The notes: generated from the letters alone by a model not told the origin. A DNA stretch of 64,000 nucleotides from Tupaia tana (GCA_026018925.1 JAKSZU010000013.1:78109791-78173790); one strand, 5' to 3'; counted from the stretch's first letter, positions 10,350 to 22,639 are shown. Numbers and translations: made by a program.

Positions 10350-10727
10350 TGCGGTCCTGGCTGTCACAGCCCAGAGTAGCTCTCATTCAGCAGTCACTGG
10401 ATGCCTACAACCTTTTGCATGTTCGAGTCAGCTTGATGAATAATTTGGGAGCCTGAATTTAAGGTTCACAGGAGCAGGCTTCCCAATAGCTGCAGGGAGC
10501 TGAAGGGGAGCCACTTTGGAGTTCACCATCCCCAGGCGTGTCAGGAGAACAGCCTGCCTCTGTCTGTTTTATAAATGCAGATTCTACATAAGACTTTTGA
10601 GGAAAAAAAAAATTGTAGGTTGACAAGAAATTTGAAAATCACTGTTTCACTCAATGTCTTCAGTTATAAGAAAAGAGATTTCTCATAATGAATCTCAGAT
10701 GAATGAATCAGAATAATCTTCCCTCAG
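10350..10727 (+). other. TAL2: TAL2 3' untranslated region (probable)
   Basis: SINE-free sequence follows the stop codon directly and is interrupted by a SINE at 10728. No canonical AATAAA with a clear downstream element was found, so the mRNA end is not placed. Confidence 0.5.
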
Positions 10728-11270
10728 GCCAGCTGACGGTGTGGTGGTAAAGGCAGCTGGATCCCCCATGGCTGACTGTGCCGTTCAGCTCCTGGACCCA
10801 CAGCTTGAGAAATATGCTGAGTGCGTGTGTGTGGGTGCCCAAAATCTTTTTTTTTTTTTTTTTTTTGGAGAGGTTTTCGCTATAGGGCACGTGTGCTCGC
10901 CACACTGACAGACAGAGAGAGACAGAGAGACAGAAAGCGAGAAATCACCCCCCGGGGGGGATGGTCACGCCACAATCCCTTCTCTTCCACTCTCCTCTCG
11001 GGATCTTGGACACGCACGCACACGCGCCCGGCGTGGGTTTTAAGCCACCGGGTCCGGGACGCGAACTGCGGTCGACTACGTGGGAGTCCAGCGACATAGC
11101 TACTACGCTAACCGCTGGTTCCCAGTGCCCAAAATCTTGACAGGAGGGAAAGATGGAGAAGAAGGGACTACAGTGTGACCATTTCCCATGGGGGGGGTGC
11201 TTTCTCCCTCCTTCCTCCCTACACCCTTTGTGACAAAAAAAAAAAAAGAAAGAAAGAAAGAAAAAAGAAA
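10728..11270 (+). repeat. tRNA SINE with reverse type A SINE inserted
   Basis: The outer + copy is split by a young - copy at 10849-11124. TSD gtgcccaaaatctt at 10835-10848 and 11125-11138. Confidence 0.93.
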
Positions 11271-11324
11271 AGAATATGGTTTCCTAGGAACATATTTTAA
11301 AGTTTTTTAAAAAAATGCGACATA

Positions 11325-11592
11325 TGGGACCAACAGTTGGCGTTATGGCTATGTTACTGGACTCCCATGTAGTCAGCCACGGTTCGAGTTCCAGACCCAA
11401 TAGCTTAAACTCACGCCGGGCGTGTGTGTGTGCATACCCAAGATCCCGAGAGGAGAATGGAGGAGAAGGGATTGTGGCGTGTCTATCTCCCCGAGGAGTG
11501 ATTTCTCACTTTCTGTCTGTCTGTCTCTCTTTGTCTTTCTGGTGAGTGCACGCATGCTATAGCAAAAACCTCTCCAAAAAAATAAAATATAA
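11325..11592 (+). repeat. tRNA SINE, type A
   Basis: Flanked by aaaatgckacata. The next copy shares this site. Confidence 0.92.
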
Positions 11593-11605
11593 AATGCTAC
11601 ATAGA

Positions 11606-11872
11606 GGTCAGCAGATGATATAATGGCTACATCAATGGACTCCCACATAGTTGACAGCAGTTCAAGTCCCGGATCCTGCTCACACTGGGTGCATTGCATG
11701 TGTGCCCAAAACCCCAGGAGAAGCCTGGAGGAGAACGGATTGCGGCATGGCCATCTGCCCTGGGCGGGGGCGGGTAACTTATCACTTTCTGTTTCTCTGT
11801 CTCTCTCTGACTCTCCAGCGAGCTCATGCATCCTAATCAAATCTCTCTCACAAAAAAAAGAGAGAGAGAGAG
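11606..11872 (+). repeat. tRNA SINE, type A
   Basis: Diverged copy directly behind the previous one. Ends in (AG)n. Confidence 0.88.
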
Positions 11873-12491
11873 ACGTAGATGATCAAGGGTGAACAATATA
11901 AACTTTAAGATTGTTGAAAGAAAAGACAACTTCTATAGAAACCAACCTGGAGACTTGTGGAAAATCTCTGAAGAAAAGACTGTCCCAAGATATGAGTATT
12001 ACAGGAATGCAGCAGGTATACATTGAAGAGTCCTGGATGCTTACACTCCACAGAAATGGGAGGGGTTTAAGCCACTTATGTTATCTCTAAAACCAAACAG
12101 TGGGTTATACCTGTGAGAGAGAAGGACTTGCTAATTTATGAGTTAGAGGTCATAGTTTTCATAATTGTGTTAGCTAAGTTAGCCAACCCCTTAGTTTCAC
12201 CTGTCAGGCATTAAAATGTTTAACTCAGCCTGAACTCTAGCTGATTGAGACCTGTAAAAGTGAATTATAATTATGAAAATCCAAATATTATTATTTAATG
12301 ATTCATTTAATGGAGAGTGTTAGGATTCAGACATAAATGCCATAGTTAAGCCCAGAATACAAAATGTCATTCGATTATCTTTGAGACATTTTCCCAGAGT
12401 TTTAAATCCTTCTGAACCACAGGTAAAAAATCAACATACTTGATGTTAGGAATTTCCATTGTACACACAAAAGAGGAATTTATACTTTCTT
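11873..12491. other. Intergenic, nothing recognised
   Basis: AT-rich single-copy-looking sequence with no feature I can name. Confidence 0.5.
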
Positions 12492-12694
12492 TTTTATTTT
12501 TTTTAAAGAATTATTTTATTTAACTTTATTTATTCATTCATTTATTTCATTTTTTAAATTTGACCAGAGAGGGACAGAGCGAGAGAGAAAGAGAGAGAGG
12601 GAAAGTGAGAGAGCAAGCCTCCAGGTCCAGGACTTGAACCGTGGTCGACCATGTGGGAGTCAGCGTCCTTAACCACCACGCCACCTGCCGGCCC
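12492..12694 (-). repeat. tRNA SINE, type B
   Basis: TSD gaatttatactttct at both ends. Confidence 0.93.
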
Positions 12695-13455
12695 GAATTT
12701 ATACTTTCTGCCACTCTAGGAAGAAGGTATTTTATTTATGAACGATTAAAATGAGTTTCCTTGATTGGCTGATCAGAAGAAAACTGAGAATCTCTCACAA
12801 TCTCATTCCAAAATTCAAGGCTATTATGTCCTTAAACTCTATACAACATTCCCACTTGTAACACGATGCATTTATCTGAACCAAGAGATTTTCCTTCTAG
12901 GTCATTCATTTAAACTGCAGCCAGCACACATCCCTACAGACCTAGCATAGTCCATGGAAATACTGAATGGCCCTCGAGGGATTTTTCCCAAATGCACATT
13001 TCTTTCTCATGAGCTTACGTGGGCTTGAGCCTGCCCCAGAATTACCAGGCGAGAGTACATTTTGAAGTTTTGATGACAGTTGTCCTCCGGATAACATTAC
13101 TTATTCTCTCATCTGGCTTTAAGTCAAAATAACACTTTTGACTGTTTTTTTTTTTTTTAATTTTTTTTTTTTTTTTTAATTTGCTTCATCTTAACATGTT
13201 GCCAAGCAAAGCACAGACTGCCTCTGCTTGAAGCAGAATTTTGGTGTTCTAACCAGAATGAGCATCCTTTTCTGCTGTTGGAATACAGTCTGTGTGCACA
13301 AAGAGGAAGGGCACAAAGAGGGCCTTCCCGCTAAAATGTAACAGAGTGCTCCCGAGAAGTGAGGAGATTGAGTTATCATTAAAAGATAATTCATTAGAGA
13401 AACAGTGCAGGAAATCCTTTGCTAGATGAATAAACCTCTAAAATACTACTTTATG
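12695..13455. other. Intergenic, nothing recognised
   Basis: Contains a double T-run (13146-13179) that could be a retrocopy tail, but no AATAAA or parent was identified. Confidence 0.45.
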
Positions 13456-13645
13456 GGAACCAGCAGATGGCGTAATGGTTATGTCTCTGGACTTCCACAT
13501 GGCCGACTGCAGTTCAAGTCCCAGGCCGGAGGCTTCAAAATCACATTGGACACGTGGGCATGCATGCCCCAAACCCAGAAAGGAGAATGGAAGAGAAGGG
13601 ATTGTGGCATGGTCATCCTCTGAGAAAAACAAAAACAAAAACAAA
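13456..13645 (+). repeat. tRNA SINE, type A, 3' end missing
   Basis: Head and core to gtggcatggtcatcctc, then an A-rich (caaaaa)n tail with no CT-rich part. Confidence 0.85.
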
Positions 13646-14444
13646 ACTATGTAATTTACCACTTAAACTTTTTTTGTTCTGCTTGGATTTTTGAATATCA
13701 AGTTGTATTAGGTTAAAGGGACTGTCAGAAAGAATTTTAATCACATATGGACTGAAACCTTGACAAAGTATCCCTGAGACTGGAAGCTAATTCAAAAATC
13801 ACTCCAGAGTCTTCTTTGGTGTCCTATACTAAGGTTTGCTGATTGCAATAGTAGGAATTTATGGTTCAAATGCATTGGAGTTCACCACAGGGTACATCCA
13901 TTATGGATCACTAGAGCACAACAGAAATATTTATTTAGATTATAAAGCCTATGCAACTGTGTTATTTGAACAAAGGGAAGTATTCTACTATGAGCACCAC
14001 TGGAAACATCCAGAAACCAGTTATAACTAAGTCTATTGGTTAATATGTAATAAATCATTTGTATAGCTAATTCTACACCCTTATTTTCCAGAGGAGAAAA
14101 CTGGTCCAGAGAGCGGTTTTTTTGTTGTTTGTTTGTTTGTTTTAAGAATTATTTATTTTATTTATTCATTCAGCCACCAAGTTATTATAGGATAAAAATG
14201 AACATGCACCTTATCATTATGCTCATCTCTTTTCATTGGTATTCAGTGATCTACTTGATATGCCTTTAGCTGAAATTGAATTATTGTCTTGTGTACAGTA
14301 AGATTAGATTGGTCAACCAAAGATTTTATATCACTGTGTTTTGTAAGTTTTTAACTATTGATTATAACTTGCTATTTAACTGTTAATTTATTGCAAATAA
14401 ATTATTTAAGAAAAGATATTGTTCTTTTCTTTTGGAGAATTACA
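13646..14444. other. Intergenic, nothing certain
   Basis: A weak reverse type B SINE fragment may lie at 14110-14180. The rest is AT-rich and unassigned. Confidence 0.4.
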
Positions 14445-14708
14445 TGGGGCCAGCAGGTGGCATGGTGGTTAAGATGCTGTTCTCTCTCACATGATCGACT
14501 GCAGTTCAAGTCCCAGATCTGGTAGCTTAAAAATCACACTGAGTGTGTGAGTGTGTGTGCCCAAAATCTCAGAAGAAGAATGGAGGAGACAGAACTGTGG
14601 TATGGCCATTCATCCGGGGAAAGGGGGAGGGTTATTCTCAATTTCCCTCTCACTCTCTGTGTCTTTATGGCAAGTGCATGTGTCCTAGGGCTAAAATCTA
14701 AAAACAAA
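14445..14708 (+). repeat. tRNA SINE, type A
   Basis: Diverged head (ggtggcatggtggttaagat). Complete to ctagggctaaaatctaaa. Confidence 0.88.
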
Positions 14709-14884
14709 GACTTTCATAAATTCACTAAGCACATCTACCCTTTTTCTCTACCTTCAAAGCCACTATCTCAGCTCTGGCACCCTCTACACCTGATTGCCTT
14801 TTGTGTAGAAAAAAATACAGTGTCATTTGACCTCTTGTTCTCTCTTTCTCTTCCTCCCCACTTTGTTTCACCTTTCACATAACT

Positions 14885-15720
14885 TCCTAATTGTCTTCAG
14901 ATCACAGCTGTGGTCAGATCATCTCCCTGCTACCAAAACCTTCAGTATCTCCTCTGTCAGACTGAGACAAATGCCATACTCCAGCCATACAGGCCCTCTG
15001 TAGCCTCGCCCCAATACACCCTTCCTTTTTACCCTCCACAGTCCCTACAATGTATTATACATGTCAATTAAACCGCTTCACTTGATAATCCCCAGACATG
15101 CCCCTCTCTCTTCTATTTCTGACTTTACTCTTGTGATTCCAAATGCTTGGATGAATGTTCCCATTCTATTAGTTCTTTTTTTTTTTTTTCCCCAGAGGTT
15201 TTTGCTATAGGGCTTGCTCGCTCGCCAGAAAGACAGAGAGAGACAGAGAGACAGAAAGCGAGAAATCACCTCCAGGGGAGATGGCAACACCACAGTCTCT
15301 TCTCCTCCATTCTCCTCTTGGGCTTGCATGCACACGCATCCGCCGTGAGTTTAAGCCACCGGGTCCAGGACTCGAACCACGTTTGACTATATGGGAGTCC
15401 AGCGACATAGCCATTATGCTAACTGCTGGTCCCCCCCATTCTATTAATTCTAATCATCCCTCCACCCATGCCAAATTTCACTTGCTAGAATCCTTTATGG
15501 GTGATCTTAAACATCATCTCTTACATGAAGTCCTCATAGATTTCCATTACTCAATCTATTCCTTTTTCAGAATTTGCTTACATACTTTTGACATTTTCCC
15601 CTCCAGTTTAATTATTAGCATCTGCATGTATTCTGTCCCCCTCTAAAAACCTAAAATCTCTTTAAGGGCAAGAACAGTTTCTAACATTTGATTTTCACAA
15701 CAGCACTGCAAGTGAGCCCC
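14885..15720 (+). repeat. L2-type ancient LINE 3' region, split by a SINE
   Basis: Order and content (caaaaccttcagtatctcct; catacaggccctctgtagcc; gtgatcttaaacatcatctc; aatctctttaagggcaagaa) fit the L2 3' region. The type A SINE at 15177-15434 interrupts it, with cccattctattarttct on both sides. Confidence 0.6.
15177..15434 (-). repeat. tRNA SINE, type A
   Basis: TSD cccattctattarttct. Splits the L2 copy. Confidence 0.92.
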
Positions 15721-15777
15721 ACTTTCAAAATGTGGTAACCATTATCAAAATTGGCTCTGTTAAGAATCTAATTTTAG

Positions 15778-16050
15778 GGACCAGCAGATGGCATAATGGT
15801 TACGTTACTGGACTCCCACATAGATGACCTTGATTCAAGTCCCAGACCCGGCAACTTAAAACTCATGCTGGGCACATGTGTGTGTGTGTGTGTGTGTGCA
15901 TGTGCATGCCCAAAATCCCAAAAGGAAAATGGAGAAGGGATTGCAGCATGGCCATCCTCTCTGGGGGATGATTTTGTTTATCTCTGTCTCTCCAGCAAGT
16001 ACACACACCCTATAGCAAAACCCCCACCCCCACCCCCCAAAAAAAAAATA
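15778..16050 (+). repeat. tRNA SINE, type A
   Basis: Core carries a (TG)n expansion at 15877-15898. First of two copies at one site. Confidence 0.92.
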
Positions 16051-16077
16051 AAGAGATGGCATAAGAATACAATTTTA

Positions 16078-16336
16078 GGGACCAGCAGATGGCATAGCAG
16101 TTATGTCACGGGACTCCCACATGGCTAACCATGGTTCAAGTCCCAGACCCAGTGGCTTGAAAATCACACCAAGTGTGTGTGCATCCATGACCAGATCACA
16201 GGAAGAGAGTGGAGAAGGGATTGTGGCATGTCCATCCCTCCAGAGGGTGATTTCTCACTTTCCTTCTCACTGTCTCTGTCTCTCTCGCCTGCAAGAGCAT
16301 GTGCCCTAAGGCAAAAACATCTCTCTCTCAAAAAAA
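16078..16336 (+). repeat. tRNA SINE, type A
   Basis: Second copy. The spacer aagaatacaattttaggg mirrors the 5' flank aagaatctaattttaggg. Confidence 0.92.
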
Positions 16337-16862
16337 TACACTTTTAGTCTCCTCCAAAAGATGACATTAAAATGAAACTTGAACAGGCTAAATTTTGCTA
16401 AGAAAACCAAAGTCTGTTGCTCATCTTAGAAGCTTGTTTCTCATTTCCATTCAAGGATGCCCCTGGCAGCACCTGCTCAGTGACGTTTCATCACCTGAGA
16501 ATGGCGTGAGATGGCCAACGTCAGTATAAGTTATGCACGACTGGCTTTGTCCTTAAAAAAGCAAAAGATTAAAGCGGTATGAGAGAATGGACAGCTTAAC
16601 TGCTGACCCGTGGGCCAAAGGTTAGTCAAAAGTCACATCCTTAAATAAAAAGGTCTAAGATAAGGAGGGAATCTAAAAGTCCAATGGCAATGCAAAGTGA
16701 AGGATTTATAGGGCAGGTGTTAAAAACGAATGCCAAGGAATGAATGTAGTTAAAGGATTATGGGAGGATACGGACATGGTCTTCTGAACCACACTTCCAC
16801 TTTTGTGCCTGCTGGAGTTTCCGATAAACAGGCAAACTCTCCCTTTTGCCCTCTCTCTCTTT
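16337..16862. other. Intergenic, nothing recognised
   Basis: SINE-free half kilobase. A CRE-like tgacgtttc lies near 16480. Confidence 0.4.
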
Positions 16863-17025
16863 TTAATAATTATTTATTTGATTCCATTTATTGTTATTAT
16901 TTTTTAAATTGGGCCAGAAAGAGACAGAAGGGGAAAGTGAGAAAGCAAGCCACCAGATCAGGACTTGAACTGTGGTTGGCTGATGGGGAGTCCGGTACCT
17001 TAACCACCACATCATCTGCACGCCT
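16863..17025 (-). repeat. tRNA SINE, type B
   Basis: From taataattatttatttg to catctgcacgcc. Confidence 0.85.
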
Positions 17026-17033
17026 CTGTTTTC

Positions 17034-17258
17034 TCTTTTTTAAAACGTTTATTTCTTCCTTGAAAGAGAGAAACTGGCATCCTTAACAGGGTCTTCAAGC
17101 TATGTTCCCCCTAAGTCTTATCCCGCCGAGATCACGGGCACATGTGCATGTGCCCAGCATATACAGGGAGACCTCTGGACATGAACCTGGAACATGAACC
17201 CGTGTGTGTCCAGCATCACAGAGCATGGTGTTACCTCTGAGCTACTGTTCTTGACCCC
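17034..17258 (-). repeat. tRNA SINE, type C (older)
   Basis: Shares aacgtttatttcttcc and the order of later blocks with 24319-24542. Confidence 0.65.
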
Positions 17259-17303
17259 TTATTTTCTCTTTATTACCAGTGGCCTATCACAAAGAGATTT
17301 TTA

Positions 17304-17477
17304 TTTTAAAGAATTTATTTAATTTTTATTTATTATTATTATCTAATTTGCTACAGGACACATGTGCTCACCAGAGAGAAAGAAAGAGAAAGTGAGAAGG
17401 AAGGTGAGAAAGCAAACTTCCAGGTCCAGGACTTGAACTGTGGTCAACACTTAACCACCACACCACCTTCTGGCCCC
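17304..17477 (-). repeat. tRNA SINE, type B with type A 3' motif
   Basis: TSD tcacaaagagattttt. Tail of B followed by ctacaggacacatgtgctc. Confidence 0.9.
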
Positions 17478-17511
17478 TCACAAAGAGATTTTGAAGAACA
17501 TTAGATTTTTC

Positions 17512-17763
17512 TTTTCTTTTCTTTTTAAAGAGAGATTATAATTGGAAAGACAGACAGAAAGTGAGAAATCACCCCTCCCCCCCAATCCCCCCTAGGAAGG
17601 ATGGCTACACTGCAATCCCTTCTCTTCCATTCTCCTCTTGGGATTTTGAGCACGCACACACACTTGCCCGGCATGAGTTTTAAGCTACTGGGTCTGGGAC
17701 TTGAACCATGGTCGACTACATGGGAGTCCAACAACATAATCATTATGCCATTTGCTGGCCCCA
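17512..17763 (-). repeat. tRNA SINE, type A
   Basis: 3' motif partly lost (agagagattataattgg). Confidence 0.87.
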
Positions 17764-18149
17764 GACCACTAGATTTTTTACATAAGCCTTAAGTATATAA
17801 CATTCTAATGACTTAGTTTCCAGTGATCAAGAATTCCTGGGTAGTCTAATGAAGTGAGCTATTGAATTGCCTTTACTGGTAGTCCTGGTGATCCTAGAAC
17901 CCCACAGAAATTTGATCACAGCAGAGGGGCTACCTGACAGTAGCCATGGTTGTAGAGATAGGGCAAGGGTGAATAAAATACCTTGACCTCGGTTTCTTTT
18001 CCTGTTCTCTGTTCTGACACTGCCTTCCATTGGCCAAACCCAACCAGAAGCCAGAGGGCAGGAGGCCTGAACAATGGAGGCTGAAGTTTGTGCAGGTCAG
18101 TTTCCTAGGGCAGAGTCTTCACTATGCCTCCCCCATATAAGGATCAGGT

Positions 18150-18325
18150 AACACCTTTTAGTGAGCGCTTTTTGGCATCTATTGAGATTGGTATGGGGTA
18201 TAAAATGTTAATATATTTCTGAATATTGTACGAATTAATCTTACTTGGTTTTGATATACTTTCATTTTCACCTATAGTCAAATTATGTTTGTCATCTATA
18301 TATTAAATGTAATATAAAATATCTC
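18150..18325 (-). mobile_element. Old L1 ORF2 fragment (antisense), weak
   Basis: The passage agcgctttttggcatctatt ... gattggtatggggtataaaa resembles a diverged antisense L1 ORF2 segment. Low similarity; by eye only. Confidence 0.4.
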
Positions 18326-18332
18326 TGAAAAT

Positions 18333-18603
18333 GGGGTCAGCAGAGACTAGCGAGGAATAATGGTTATGTCTCTGGACTCCCATGTAGCTGACTGCAGTTC
18401 GAGTCCCAGACTCTGCAGCTTAAAACTCATACTGGGCGCGCACGTGTGTGTGTATGGCCAAGATCCCTAGAGAAGAAAGGAAGAGAAGGAATCATGGCGT
18501 GGCCATCTCCTCGGGGGGTGATTTCTTGCTTTCTGTCTCTCTGGTGAGTGAATGTGCCCTATAGCAAAAATCTCTCAAAAAAAAAAAAAAAAAAAAAAAA
18601 AAA
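18333..18603 (+). repeat. tRNA SINE, type A
   Basis: Head carries a small insertion (gagactagcgaggaataatgg). Long A-tail. Confidence 0.9.
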
Positions 18604-18604
18604 T

Positions 18605-18852
18605 GGAGTCAGCAGGTTGTGTGGTGGTTCCCACATGGCTAACTACGTTTTGTCCTGGAACTGGCAGCTTGAAACTCATGCCGGCACGTGTGTGCGTGTG
18701 CCCAAGATTCTGAGAGAAGAATGGATGGCAGCAATGCCATCCCCCCAGGGGGTGATTTCTCACTTTCCCTCTCACTATCTTTTTCCTCTCTTGCCAGTGC
18801 ACGCACTCTATGGTAAGAACCTTAAAAACAAAACGAAACAAAACAAAAAAAC
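18605..18852 (+). repeat. tRNA SINE, type A
   Basis: Inserted in the A-tail of the previous copy. Part of the head around the A box end is missing. Confidence 0.88.
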
Positions 18853-19342
18853 CTCTTTACTAAAATACATGAAGGAAGACACAAAATTAATTTATACATA
18901 CAGAGTGCCTTGTCTGACCAGGGGCACTTTGCCTCACTTCCTTTCATGCCATTTAACCACTCTGTGAAAGAGGATGCCTCAAATGCAGGGTTTCATCCTG
19001 CAGCCTGAGGGCGGCAGGGGCTGTCAGGACTAATGAGCTTCCCAGGCCTTCCTCTGATCGGCCTCCTTCCTTTCCCTTTCCCTAGGATATACGCCTCCAG
19101 ATCCGCATCTCACACCTCTCGTGTTCTGCATGCTCATCTGGAGTTCTAGTAGAGAGGTTATTTCCCTGCCCAGACTAAATTTCTTCCCCAGTTTCCAGAG
19201 CTTCTGAAAACAACTGTGCAGTGTCTCCCTCATCCTTCTGTAAGAGATTGTCGGCCTCAACTCCAGGAGGAAAGATGTTCCGTCACAGAAGATGAACATA
19301 AATGTACAGTAGTGCCTTTATCCGTGGTTTTGCTTTTCTTTC

Positions 19343-19581
19343 TTTGTTTTTGGATAGATTTTTTTGCTAAGGGGCGTGTGTGCTCACCAGAGACAGAAGA
19401 CAGAGAGAGAGAAAGTGAGAAATCACTTCCCAGTGGGGATGGCCACATTACAATTCCTCTCCTCCATTCTCCTCTGGGGATTCTGGGCACCCACAGTTTC
19501 AAACTGCCTGGTCCTGGACTCAAACCACAGTTGGCCATGTAGGAGTCTAGCGCCACAACCACTACCCCACCTGTTGTCCCT
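19343..19581 (-). repeat. tRNA SINE, type A (in Tigger)
   Basis: TSD tttgcttttc at about 19330 and 19585. Confidence 0.9.
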
Positions 19582-19734
19582 GATTTTGCTTTTCCTTGGT
19601 TTCAGTTGCCTGCATTCAGTCACAGTATGAAAATATAAAATAGAAGATTCCAGAAATAAATTTTAAATTGCACTCCGTTCTGAGTTAGCCGTGAAATCTC
19701 ATGCCATCCTACTGGAGATATGAATCATCCCTTT

Positions 19735-20378
19735 TTTTTATCTTTTTTTATTTTTTTATTTTTTAGTTTTTATTATCATCATAATCTTCTTTATATTACA
19801 TTGGGTTACATATAATTTTACAGTGTATTACATTGCTTTTTCAAAAGAGAATGCCATGCATGTCAGTCAATACAGGGACATTAATATCCCCACTTCATCA
19901 CTCAATATCTTTTCTATGTTTTTTCTAATCATTATTATTATTATTATTATTATTTTTAAAAATAGTCAATCACTGTTTCTCATTTTGCTTGTAAAAAGAC
20001 TTTACCCATCATGAAATACTTCTCAGACCAATCCAGTTGAGAATACTATACATGTCATCACCAACAGGTAATAAGCCATATCTGTTTCTCACTAACGGTT
20101 TACCTCTCTATTGTTCTCTTGCTATCTTTCTCTATCCTCTTCTCCTCACCCCCCCCCCCCATTCCACACTGTCCTACTCTCATTAAGTACTTTCACTGCT
20201 TTTATGTCCTCCAATTTTTCGCTCTCTACCATAGAGTGCGGATAGTCGGTATATATTGAGTGGATACATACAATATCTTTCTTTCATAGCCTGGCTTACT
20301 TCACTCAGCAATAGATCCTCCATATCTCACCACTTTCTATCAAATTCCAGGGTCTTGTTATTTTTTATGGCTGAGTAG
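19735..20378 (-). mobile_element. 5'-truncated L1 3' end
   Basis: Flanking 16-bp duplications tatgaatcatcccttt (19719-19734, 20379-20394) and a T-rich left end mark a minus-strand L1 insertion. The right side carries the familiar antisense L1 motif ttttttatggctgagtagta. A G-rich polypurine tract (C-run at 20150-20160 on +) is the usual L1 3' UTR feature. Confidence 0.85.
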
Positions 20379-20754
20379 TATGAATCATCCCTTTGTTCCG
20401 TGTATCTGTGCTGTATATGCTACCTGTCCACTAGTCAAGGTTATTGGATTGAAAAAACATAGTGTTAGATACATAGCATTCAGTACTATTATGGTTTCAG
20501 ACATCCACTGAGTGCTGGAAAGTGTCCCTTGTGGATGAAGGGGGGTACTGCAGTACTGGTAAATAGCAACAGAGATAAAGCAGAGAAAATACAACCCTTG
20601 GGACTAGAAAACTCTTTGCACTGTGCTTGGCAATTGTGACACACAGACTTGGACACACGACATAAATGGACCTGAAGGTGACATGTTTTGGTTAGAGAGG
20701 GAGTCAAGGTATATAAACTCCTCAAGGAAGAGTTACTAATATTCCTTGCTTGCC

Positions 20755-20869
20755 TCTAAATAATATGAGCCAGGTAGTTTACAAATATCATCTTTAATCT
20801 TTCTAACATTATTTAAGGAGATATTTGCTCCAGTTTACAATTTGGGGAAATTGTGGCTTAAAAAATTCT
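20755..20869 (-). repeat. MIR SINE fragment
   Basis: Reverse MIR-like sequence (atgagccaggtagtttacaa ... tttacaatttggggaaattg) directly precedes a type B SINE. Confidence 0.5.
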
Positions 20870-21048
20870 AAGCAGGTGGCATGGTGGATGGGTTGTTGGA
20901 CTCCCGCATGACCGACCATAGTTTGAGTCCTGGACCTGGTGGCTTGCTTTCTCACTTTCTCTCTCTGGTGAGTGCACATGCCCTATAGAAAATTTAAAAA
21001 TATTTCATAACAAAAAATAAAATTTAAATAAATAATTCTTAAAAAAAA
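20870..21048 (+). repeat. tRNA SINE, type B
   Basis: First bases of head missing. Flanked by aaaaarattcta. Confidence 0.88.
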
Positions 21049-21176
21049 AAGATTCTATGAGACAAACATGGGGTTGCTCAGCTAGCAACCAGCAAGGTTA
21101 GGTACTTCGCCTGGGTCTGCCTTTCAACAAAAGTCAAATTCCTTTTAATATATTCTTCTGCCTTTAAGAAAGAAGT

Positions 21177-21455
21177 GGGACCAGCAGTTGATACAGTTTG
21201 GGGTGCTGGACTCCTATGTGGCCGACTGTGGTTCCAGTCCCAGACTTGGTGGCTTGAAACTCACACTGGGCACATGTGCATACATGCTCAAAATCCTGTG
21301 AGGAGAATGGAGGAGAAAGGATTGTGGTGTGGCCATTCCCCCTAGGGGGGTTGATTTCTCACTTTCTGTCTCTCTCTCTCTGTCTTTCTACCATGTGCAC
21401 ACACCCTATAGCAGAAAATCTTTCAAAATAATAATAATAATAGCTATAAAAAAAG
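21177..21455 (+). repeat. tRNA SINE, type A
   Basis: TSD aagaaagaagtg at both ends. Confidence 0.92.
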
Positions 21456-21573
21456 AAAGAAGTGTTCCTATGAAAGAAATGCTCACTCCAGGCAGGCAAT
21501 GATTGAAATACAGAAAAAGAAAGAAAGCACAGTGTTTGGTTGATTATCTGGGTTTTCTATCCAGAAGAATTCT

Positions 21574-21832
21574 TTTTTTTTTTTTTTTTTTTGGAGAGGT
21601 TTTCACTATAGGGCACGTGCGATTGCCAGACAGAGAGACAGAAAGCGAGAAATCACCCCACAGGGGGGATGGCCACGCCGCCGCAATCCCTTCTCCTCCA
21701 TTCTCCTCTCGGGATCTTGGGCACGCACGCACACGCGCCTGGCGTGAGTTTTAAGCCACCGGGTCCAGGACGTGAACTGCGGTCGACTACATGGGAGTCC
21801 AGTGACATAGCCATTATGCTAACTGCTGGTCC
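21574..21832 (-). repeat. tRNA SINE, type A (young)
   Basis: TSD ccagaagaattct at 21561-21573 and 21835-21847. Confidence 0.95.
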
Positions 21833-21954
21833 CTCCAGAAGAATTCTCTGGTAAAGAAAAAATTATCCAAAAGAAGAGATGGAGAAGTCCATTCTCTTAC
21901 CATTAAAATTTTGTTTAAAGCATTTAGGAAGACAGCTGCACAGATATCTTCTCT

Positions 21955-22210
21955 CTTTCTTTTTGAAGAAGTTTTTGCTATAGGGCATGTGCACTTGCCA
22001 GAAAGACAGAGACAGAGAGACAGAAAGCGAGAAATCACCCCCCGGGGGGATGGCCATGCTGTAATCCCTTCTCCTCCATTCTCCTCTCAGGACCTTGGGC
22101 ACTCACGCACACCCACCCAGTGTGAGTTTAAGCCACTGGGTGCGGGACTTGAACCACGGTTGATTACGTGGCAGTCCAGTGACATAGTCAATATGCCAAC
22201 TGCTGCTCCC
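21955..22210 (-). repeat. tRNA SINE, type A
   Basis: TSD gcacagrtatcttctct. Confidence 0.93.
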
Positions 22211-22639
22211 TGCACAGGTATCTTCTCTACCTAGAGGTGATTCCTTTTCTGCTGCTCCTGACCTGACATGTAAATCATATCATAGGTCTGGCCTAACATG
22301 AGGCTTCCCTTTAGTCCCAGAGAGTGAGACACCTTTAGCTGTTCTGTGAGAATCATGTAAACTGGTCCCAGCAAGTACAGTGATTTCTGTCGCAGGATTC
22401 CTTTATATTTGAGGGGAGAAGGGGACTCTCTTCCACTAACAATGGTGAAAGAAATCATTTGCTTGGAATTCAAAATTTGCTCCACTGTAGAGTCCCTTTC
22501 TTATTACGAAAACTCCAAATATACCTGTAAACTGTCTATAGCAGAAAAAGTTGCATTCAATCAAAAATTTCCCCACAAAAATTTCTTTTGTGATTTTAAG
22601 TACACGTTATCCAAAGGCCTAAAACAATGACCTCCACGT

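Larger units (their letters stand above)
19307..20550 (+). mobile_element. Tigger/MER2-type DNA transposon, split by a SINE and an L1
   Basis: The left inverted terminus begins cagtagtgcctttatccgtg after a TA (19305-19306). The right one ends gtggatgaaggggggtactg at 20550. Internal sequence (tttcagttgcctgcattcag at about 19601, aatcatccctttgttccgtg at about 20383) follows MER2/Tigger order from memory. No transposase frame remains, so it is a non-autonomous or deleted copy. SINE 19343-19581 and L1 19735-20378 are later insertions. Confidence 0.8.

Noticed and set aside
13836-14030. 64-residue frame in unique sequence
   Set aside because: Short, no homology recognised, surrounded by AT-rich intergenic DNA.
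17870-18150. ccattggccaaacccaacca-type segment as a named old repeat
   Set aside because: It looks familiar as a mammalian interspersed repeat but I could not assign a family with confidence.
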